A stretch of 6,288 bases of DNA, from the NCBI GenBank assembly GCA_003644325.1, contig QNCA01000091.1, positions 1-6,288 on the forward strand, given 5' to 3'. This DNA is from Planctomycetota bacterium. Its GTDB lineage: Bacteria > Planctomycetota > B129-G9. A program made the position numbers and the translations under genes. Under the pieces are notes generated by a model. The model searched no databases. It was not told where the DNA came from and worked only from the letters and a program-made list of their open reading frames with translations. Shown here one piece after another: positions 1 to 5,026 of the stretch. Positions within the stretch are counted from its first letter, which is position 1. The number at the start of each line of letters is the position of its first letter.

Positions 1-1705
1 CGTCTTCTCCCTTGCCGGAGGGCTCTTCTTCCCCTGCCCTGACCGGCGGGATTTCTTCTTTCTCGAACTGTTCCAGCATTTCCTCTATTCGGGCCCGCAG
101 CGCGACATCCGCCGGCCTAACAGCCCATACCTTCAGATAGCCGCCATAGGGGACCGGGCCAAGTCCCATCATCTTTCGCGTGATATTGGTCTGCGCCATG
201 GTACCATAGGCGGCAACGATATCATCGTAGCCGTCCCCGTCGATATCCCCCACCGCCACGCCGAAGGCAGGCAGCGCGGGCACTTCCGCCTCGCTCGTCA
301 GCTGCAATTGCCACCGGCCCGTACCGTCGCCGCGCCAGACCATTATGCCGCCCTTGACCGCCGCAACGATGTCGAGGTTGCCGTCCTTGTCGAGGTCGAC
401 AAGTTTGGCACCCTTGACGCCCGCGGTGGGCGGCACCGCTTCCAAGCCTTCGCATGAGGCGCGCCACACACCGAAACCGTTGCCGAGATAGACTTGGACG
501 TGGTACGGCACGTCCTTGGTGCAATCCTGGCAGCCCATGAGAATGTCAAGGTATCCGTCGTTGTTTACGTCGCCCAGGTCTACACCCCAGGTGCCGCCGT
601 TTCGTACGTGACGGAGGCCCACTGATGCGCTCTTGAAATTGCCCGCCCCATCGCCCAGCCAAACCGGGTCGAGGGCGTGTCCCATTCCAATCTTGCCGGA
701 ATGGTTGACTATCAGGTCAAGGTGGCCGTCCCTGTTGATGTCGCCGACGGCCAAGTTCATGCCCCACACTTCCTCATTTTCCTTGCACGTGGGCAAGCCG
801 GTGGTCTCCCAAGGCTTCCAGTTGCCCTTGCCGTCGCCCAGGTGAAACCGCACACTAGCCGAGGCGTGGTATCCCACATCGGCAAAGTCCAGGTTGCCGT
901 CTCCGTTGAAGTCCCCGACAACAACGTCCTGTGGGTCGCGCTTCAGTATGCCCGAGGATGATTCCACCCAGCCGCCCTTGCCGTTGCCGAGGAAAACGCG
1001 CGTCCCTCCGCCGTGGAAGGCCGCCACCAGGTCGAGGTTTCCATCCTTGTTTACGTCGGCCATCCTTACTCCCCCGCCAAACGCGCTCGACGGCAATCCC
1101 GCGCTCACATCGACCCAACGGCCTTTTCCCCTATACACCCAGACCCGCAGCCCGGTGCCGTATCGACAGATACCGGCCACGTCCAAGTAACCGTCGTTGT
1201 TGATGTCACCCACGGCGGGAGTGCATTTCCACATCCCACCGGGGATCCATTTGCCGGGACCAGCGTCCTTCGCGATGTCCGTGAAGGCAAGCAAGGAATG
1301 GAGTTCTTTCAGGACTTCCTTCTGCTCTGTTTTCATCTTCTCCAATTTATAGCGCTCACGCCCCAGCGCGTTCTTGAGTTCAAGCAGGCGCTTCTCATCG
1401 GGGGAGTCTTTCCGCTTTTCGCTCGACAGTTGCTCCATCAGGGGCGCAACGCGCGCTGCGATTCCGCTGATCCGCTCTCCCAGCTCAGCCGAGAGCAGTT
1501 GCAGGCGCGCAAGGCGGTCATCGACGTTCGACCGGAGGGGCTCCTCTTTTCCCGCGTCCTGCCGTTTCTCGGGCGGTTCTTTCCCATCAGGCGCCTGCCC
1601 GACCAGGGTTTCACCTAAGAACAGAAAAGAGGCGGCCAGCGCGAGAACCGCAAAATACCCGCCCGGCATACCAGTCAGACAATGTCTGAAGCCTCCATGC
1701 GTCAT
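1..1705 (-). CDS. Secreted FG-GAP/VCBS seven-bladed beta-propeller protein, C-terminus cut by the window edge
   Basis: The frame opens with ATG at 1705 and stays open to the left edge, giving 568 visible residues. The start is supported by an AGGAGG site 9 bases upstream and by the signal peptide that follows. Residues 14-34 are hydrophobic (core YFAVLALAASFLFL), with probable cleavage near A38; no lipobox Cys is present. Residues about 60-138 are charged, Leu-rich and heptad-like, so probably coiled coil. From about 140 to 530 there are seven repeats. Each has a GxGxW/F motif (starting at 149, 193, 242, 292, 353, 410, 461) and a D-x-N/D-x-DG-x-x-D calcium loop (starting at D167, D217, D265, D322, D379, D437, D487), typical of FG-GAP/VCBS propellers as in integrin alpha chains. 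Seven repeats fill one propeller. Residues 535-568 begin a Glu/Lys-rich tail. The domain family is clear. Its role is unknown; ligand binding or adhesion at the cell surface is an inference. It is the first gene of its own transcription unit, downstream of a terminator. Confidence 0.93.
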   Translation of the reverse strand, partial: MTHGGFRHCLTGMPGGYFAVLALAASFLFLGETLVGQAPDGKEPPEKRQDAGKEEPLRSNVDDRLARLQLLSAELGERISGIAARVAPLMEQLSSEKRKDSPDEKRLLELKNALGRERYKLEKMKTEQKEVLKELHSLLAFTDIAKDAGPGKWIPGGMWKCTPAVGDINNDGYLDVAGICRYGTGLRVWVYRGKGRWVDVSAGLPSSAFGGGVRMADVNKDGNLDLVAAFHGGGTRVFLGNGKGGWVESSSGILKRDPQDVVVGDFNGDGNLDFADVGYHASASVRFHLGDGKGNWKPWETTGLPTCKENEEVWGMNLAVGDINRDGHLDLIVNHSGKIGMGHALDPVWLGDGAGNFKSASVGLRHVRNGGTWGVDLGDVNNDGYLDILMGCQDCTKDVPYHVQVYLGNGFGVWRASCEGLEAVPPTAGVKGAKLVDLDKDGNLDIVAAVKGGIMVWRGDGTGRWQLQLTSEAEVPALPAFGVAVGDIDGDGYDDIVAAYGTMAQTNITRKMMGLGPVPYGGYLKVWAVRPADVALRARIEEMLEQFEKEEIPPVRAGEEEPSGKGED

Positions 1706-1979
1706 CGTATTCGCCCTCCTGAAAGCACCTGGACACTAAAGCCCAGCCGCGCGCTAAACGCCGCAGGGAGTCCAAGGCCCGGCATAGTCCTAAAGGTAAC
1801 GTGTCTCCGCTACTTAATTACGAAGAAGTTAATGCGGTGTTTGAAACGTAAGTACATTGCGGCCGCTCACGCCAAGCGACGATATGGAACCTCTATTCCG
1901 GACGTGAAACAAGCGTTATCCGCCTGTGGGAAGCATCCGAGGCTTTTCGGAGGAGTCCGCATGGGATATCGCGGCGCAG
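1706..1979 (-). other. Leader and presumed promoter region of the propeller gene
   Basis: This is the stretch between the upstream terminator and the propeller start. It must hold the promoter if the terminator works. It contains an AT-rich patch at about 1811-1857, the most AT-rich part of the window. I see no convincing TTGACA/TATAAT pair there: TAATTA-like boxes occur, but no good -35 sits at 16-18 bases. Only very short minus-strand frames exist (for example about 31 codons from an ATG near 1961), and none has a ribosome-binding site. I recognise no riboswitch or operator palindrome. A GCGGCCGC octamer lies at 1859-1866 without evident meaning. Confidence 0.4.
1715..1720 (-). promoter_or_regulatory. 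Shine-Dalgarno site of the FG-GAP propeller gene
   Basis: A perfect AGGAGG on the minus strand, followed by a 9-base spacer (GCGAATACG) and ATG at 1705. It decides this start over the in-frame internal ATG at codon 13, which would lose the charged N-terminal stretch of the signal peptide. Confidence 0.85.
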
Positions 1980-2016
1980 AAAAAAATCCCGACCCCGCAC
2001 CGCGACGGGGTCGGGA
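1980..2016 (-). terminator. Strong intrinsic terminator after the LamG / PstS-like gene pair
   Basis: Read on the minus strand, an 11-bp perfect stem (TCCCGACCCCG, plus positions 2016-2006, pairing with 1997-1987) encloses an 8-base loop (1998-2005). Seven T residues follow (plus-strand A at 1986-1980). The T-tract lies only on the minus-strand side, so it ends leftward transcription. It stands 164 bases past the stop codon of the 948-residue gene, with the palindromic element in between. Confidence 0.92.
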
Positions 2017-2082
2017 CGCAGGGGAAGACGGTTCCCGTTATTCGTTCATCCCGGTTTCAGATTGAACTGCTTATGTCGGAAA

Positions 2083-2095
2083 GGTGACAGTCACC
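2083..2095. repeat. Left 13-base palindrome of the element
   Basis: GGTGACAGTCACC is six bases, a central A, and six complementary bases. An identical copy is at 2147-2159. It is compact enough for a hairpin only with a small loop, so a recognition site for a dimeric protein or a transposase is as likely as an RNA structure. Confidence 0.8.
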
Positions 2096-2109
2096 ATCTA
2101 CGAGCTGGC

Positions 2110-2131
2110 CCGCCACGACAAGTCGTGGCGG
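2110..2131. repeat. Central perfect inverted repeat of the element
   Basis: CCGCCACGAC at 2110-2119 is followed by AA and by its exact complement GTCGTGGCGG at 2122-2131. In RNA this would give a GC-rich hairpin of about nine pairs with a tight CAAG loop. There is no T-tract after it on either strand, so it is not a terminator by itself. Confidence 0.8.
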
Positions 2132-2146
2132 TCTGCGCTCCGTAAT

Positions 2147-2159
2147 GGTGACAGTCACC
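2147..2159. repeat. Right 13-base palindrome of the element
   Basis: GGTGACAGTCACC, identical to the copy at 2083-2095. Its outer flank (CTTTC) is the complement of the outer flank of the left copy (GAAAG), and its inner flank (AT before it) mirrors the left copy as well. The flanks therefore define the two arms as inverted. Confidence 0.8.
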
Positions 2160-2179
2160 TTTCAGTCACCGATTCGGCC

Positions 2180-5026
2180 TCAATCCGGTGATTCCTCCGC
2201 GTATCTTTCACGGTATCCCCCTTCGTCAGGGGTATAAATTTCCAGGGCTTCCACGTTGTACTTATTTTCTATCATGGTGTGGATGTTTTTGAGCATGATT
2301 TCCGCGGCCCTGCTGAGATTCTTGACGGCAAGCAGGTTGCGGTCCAGCATTTTGCGCTCCTCCTCCGTGCCGGCCGGCAGCGTTACCGCAGCGCCGTAGT
2401 GGCCGCCCAGGAGAATCAATTTGTTGACGAGCGGCAGGAATAACTTCGAGACGTTCGGGAAGAGGTCGTGGACCCCCCGCCGCGCGAACCGGTCGTAGGC
2501 GCTTTCCGACAGGGCCAGCAGTTCGGGCGAGTACACGTCCTTCACCCACTTGCGGACCTCGCCCGGGTCGGGCGTTTGGCGGCCCTCGGCACCGGGCATG
2601 TAGGGCGCCATGTATTCACGTATGGCATTGAACTTGGCATCCAGCATATCCACCGCATCCCTGAGCGCCGGCAGGTGTTTGTCGCGCTCGTCCCTGACGA
2701 TATCCCTCATCTCGTTGTAAGGCTTTCTGAACGCGGCGGCGCGGTCTGCCCCGATGTTTCGCGGCATCTCTTCCCTGTCCGTTGCCGGCGTGTTGTGCTC
2801 CTTGTACAGTTTCGCGAGGAACTCCCCGCGCAGTTTGAGCAACTCGTCAACAGCCCTTGCCATCTTTTTGTCGATCTTCCTGCCCCTGCCGATGTTGCGC
2901 GCGCCCTCCTTCGGCACGTACTTCGCGGCGGCCCCTCTCATGGCCTCGACACGGTCCCGCCAGACAACCTGCCAGCCCTTTGGGTTGAACTTTCTCCTCG
3001 CGGCCTCGTAAGCGTCGCACAGTTCCCAGTACAAGGCGTGCAGCCTGACAATATCGCCGAAGAGGTTCGCCACGGTAACGTCCTCTATCCGCGCCATCTT
3101 CGCGTGGAGGAACGCTGCCTTCTCATCGAACTGCTTTTGGGTCTTTCGAAGCGCTTCCGCGTGTGCGGCCGCCAGACGTTCTCCCGCCCTTGCCACGCTG
3201 CCGAAGGTCGAAATCATATCCTTCTTGACGGCCTTTATAAGTTTTTCCTCGTTCTCTTTTGCTCCGGCTTTTCGTCGTCTCTTGACTTCCTCCCGGATGT
3301 ACCTCGCAATGATCCTGTCCTTGTCCAGGTTGTTCAGTTCAACCTGCTTGGCGACTTCGTTCAAGAGGAACCACAGGGTCTTGAAGTGCTCTTCGAGTTC
3401 ACGGGTGGGGTTCACGACGAAATTGGGCATCTCTTTCAGCAGCCGGTCCTGTTTCTTCAACAATTCATGCAGGCGGCCGTCGCGCCACTGATACCAGCCC
3501 GGATCCAGGTCCAGATACAAGTACGCGTAGCGGGTAAGCGGATACTCGCCGCGTTCGACCGCCGAAGCGGCGGGCGCGACAGGCCCGGCGTCGGTCGAGA
3601 TCGGAACGGCGCGGACGGTCGATTTCAGGTCTTCCAGGAGACAGAAGCCTATGGCGCAGGGGTCCTCCGCGACCCAGGCCGCTACGGCCTCGGCGTCGGG
3701 TTGCTCGTTGAGGCCGCGTTTCAGGCGGCCGCCTCTCAGGACCAGGCTTTTGAAGGCTCGCGCGGCCGGCGCATCGGCACGCAGCGCCACCGCCGAGATG
3801 GGGCGGCTCTTCCACCGCCCGTCTTCCACGCCCAACTGGCCCCAGGTAACGATGTCCTCTGCGTATCCGGCCAGCCTGTCGGCGGAGAAGACGGCATCGA
3901 GTTGCGGCAGGGAGATTTCCTTGAGGGGGTTATTCTTGTTGACGAGTATGACTATCGACTCTCCGCGGCCAAGACGCACCACGGCGGGCTTGTATCCACG
4001 TGCCTTGGTAAACCCGCGCAACTCGGCATCGGTCAGGGGCCTGCCGAGGAGCGCCATTTCAACCTTGCCGTTCTCCAGGTCCCGGATGGCGGCAGCGGCG
4101 TCTTCCGCCTTGAAGTCAACTCGGACACCGGCATATATGTCCCGATAAACTTTGCCCAGGGCCTTCAACGCCTTTGCCGGGGATGCCTCACCCGCCACCC
4201 TTACGACACCTGAAATATCCGGTCGGGGTGTGTATGCGGGGAAGTAGGGGGGATTTCTGTCCGCCCTCAGGCCGACGCCCACGCGCATGAGGTCCGCGCG
4301 CGCGGCCGGGAATGCGACCTGCCTCAGGCCCTCTGCGGCCAATGCGTCCTTCATGACTTTTCCGCCGTCGGCGCTGTGCATCAGCAGCAGGAATTCGCTC
4401 ACGCGGGGTTCAAGTTTTTCGCGAAGGCACCTGAAATTGACTCCGGTCCGGCCGGCGGCCTTCAGCGCTTCCGCCCGCCGGATAAATTCCAGGCAAGCCT
4501 GTTCGTAAAGTTCCAACCTTCTTTCTTGCAGTTGGCAGACGCGGTTATACTGGGCTTCCTTGCCGGCTTCCGAGCCGATTATTATGGGGCTAAGGACCGC
4601 CTCAATCCTCGGCCTGGATTTCAGGCACACTTTTGCCCACCATGTCCCCTCGTTAGCGGTTTCGTGTCTGCCGAACCTGAATTCCACCTCAAAGGTCCCG
4701 TCGGACCGGACCCTGCCGGCGGCGCTGAGGGGCCACTGCCCGGCATTGTCGTCGGATGGCTCGCCGTAATAGAGAGCAACCGAGACGCCTTTGCGCCTGC
4801 CGCGACACTTTTGCGGCGCGTTGCGGCCCTTGATAACGATGCCCGTAACCTTGCCCTCGGCCCCCCCGGTGAGGATTTCATAACTGAGTTCCAGGGAAGA
4901 TGCATCCTGCGCCCAAAGGCGGCCGGGCCGTCCCGGCAGGACGGCCGCCAGTACACACAGGAGCGCGACGGCAAGCCCCGCGCAGCGGGGCCGGGGTGAA
5001 GACGGTTTTACTCCACGAGTTCCCAC
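2180..5026 (-). CDS. Exported protein: beta-sandwich, PstS-like solute-binding domain, long helical C-terminus
   Basis: The protein has 948 residues from GTG at 5026. No ATG, GTG or TTG lies in frame between that GTG and the upstream stop at about 5084, and GAGG stands 7 bases before it. Residues 1-40 form a signal peptide (Arg-rich start, core LAVALLCVLAAVL, cleavage near A39). Residues about 44-150 look like a beta-sandwich (pattern with GQWPLSAAGRV and GTWWAKV). Residues 155-260 are mainly helical. Residues 270-510 match the PstS-like (PBP_like_2) fold: RPLTDAEL at 329-336, SIVILVNKNNPL at 357-368, LPQLDAVFS at 373-381, TWGQLG at 394-399, CAIGF at 457-461, GEYPLTRYAYLYL at 493-505. The usual SGT-type phosphate loop is replaced by DAPAA (418-422), so phosphate binding is doubtful. 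Residues about 515-925 are Lys/Glu/Arg/Leu-rich helices that I do not recognise. The gene overlaps the LamG gene and has no ABC transporter neighbours here, arguing against ordinary phosphate uptake. Function unknown. Confidence 0.9.
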   Translation of the reverse strand: MGTRGVKPSSPRPRCAGLAVALLCVLAAVLPGRPGRLWAQDASSLELSYEILTGGAEGKVTGIVIKGRNAPQKCRGRRKGVSVALYYGEPSDDNAGQWPLSAAGRVRSDGTFEVEFRFGRHETANEGTWWAKVCLKSRPRIEAVLSPIIIGSEAGKEAQYNRVCQLQERRLELYEQACLEFIRRAEALKAAGRTGVNFRCLREKLEPRVSEFLLLMHSADGGKVMKDALAAEGLRQVAFPAARADLMRVGVGLRADRNPPYFPAYTPRPDISGVVRVAGEASPAKALKALGKVYRDIYAGVRVDFKAEDAAAAIRDLENGKVEMALLGRPLTDAELRGFTKARGYKPAVVRLGRGESIVILVNKNNPLKEISLPQLDAVFSADRLAGYAEDIVTWGQLGVEDGRWKSRPISAVALRADAPAARAFKSLVLRGGRLKRGLNEQPDAEAVAAWVAEDPCAIGFCLLEDLKSTVRAVPISTDAGPVAPAASAVERGEYPLTRYAYLYLDLDPGWYQWRDGRLHELLKKQDRLLKEMPNFVVNPTRELEEHFKTLWFLLNEVAKQVELNNLDKDRIIARYIREEVKRRRKAGAKENEEKLIKAVKKDMISTFGSVARAGERLAAAHAEALRKTQKQFDEKAAFLHAKMARIEDVTVANLFGDIVRLHALYWELCDAYEAARRKFNPKGWQVVWRDRVEAMRGAAAKYVPKEGARNIGRGRKIDKKMARAVDELLKLRGEFLAKLYKEHNTPATDREEMPRNIGADRAAAFRKPYNEMRDIVRDERDKHLPALRDAVDMLDAKFNAIREYMAPYMPGAEGRQTPDPGEVRKWVKDVYSPELLALSESAYDRFARRGVHDLFPNVSKLFLPLVNKLILLGGHYGAAVTLPAGTEEERKMLDRNLLAVKNLSRAAEIMLKNIHTMIENKYNVEALEIYTPDEGGYRERYAEESPD

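Larger units (their letters stand above)
2079..2163. repeat. REPIN/MITE-like palindromic element, 85 bases
   Basis: The two ends are 19-base inverted repeats (GAAAGGTGACAGTCACCAT at 2079-2097, its complement at 2145-2163). They match at every position except the central base, which cannot self-pair. Each end is also a palindrome in itself (GGTGACAGTCACC), so the arms read almost the same as direct or inverted copies. Between them lies a separate perfect 10-bp inverted repeat. Two palindromes in inverted orientation around a short spacer is the layout of REPINs, which are mobilised by RAYT (Y1-type) transposases. No transposase is in the window, so mobility is inferred. A further half-copy, CAGTCACC, follows at 2163-2170. 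The element occupies the 3' untranslated region of the 948-residue gene, whose stop codon ends at 2180. Confidence 0.7.

Noticed and set aside
222..524. Minus-strand open frame of 100 codons within the propeller gene
   Set aside because: Out-of-frame shadow; the true frame carries the DxNxDG repeats without interruption to the window edge.
116..1288. Dockerin-type calcium repeats, suggested by GDINNDGYLD-like motifs
   Set aside because: Dockerins have two such loops close together in about 60-70 residues. Here there are seven at 48-58-residue spacing with GxGxW turns, which is the FG-GAP/VCBS pattern.
1013..1618. Plus-strand open frame of 201 codons opposite the propeller gene
   Set aside because: Antisense to the first calcium-motif repeats and the coiled coil, both of which read well on the minus strand.
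1706..1979. A riboswitch or small open reading frame in the propeller leader
   Set aside because: I could match no known aptamer core. The short minus-strand frames lack ribosome-binding sites, and no hairpin longer than a few pairs was found by eye.
1682..2065. Plus-strand open frame of 127 codons across the intergenic region
   Set aside because: It starts inside the propeller gene on the other strand, has no Shine-Dalgarno site, runs through the terminator hairpin and has a composition unlike a folded protein.
2083..2159. CRISPR-like array, because the same 13-base sequence occurs twice
   Set aside because: Only two copies, each a palindrome, with a spacer that is itself an inverted repeat; no cas gene is present.
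2468..4213. Plus-strand open frame of 581 codons opposite the PstS-like gene
   Set aside because: It lies wholly antisense to a gene with a signal peptide, recognisable domain motifs and a ribosome-binding site. Its own translation shows no domain motif, and the length is explained by GC-rich codon bias.
4376..4999. Plus-strand open frame of 207 codons opposite the N-terminus of the 948-residue protein
   Set aside because: Antisense shadow over the signal peptide and beta-sandwich region, with no recognisable motif.
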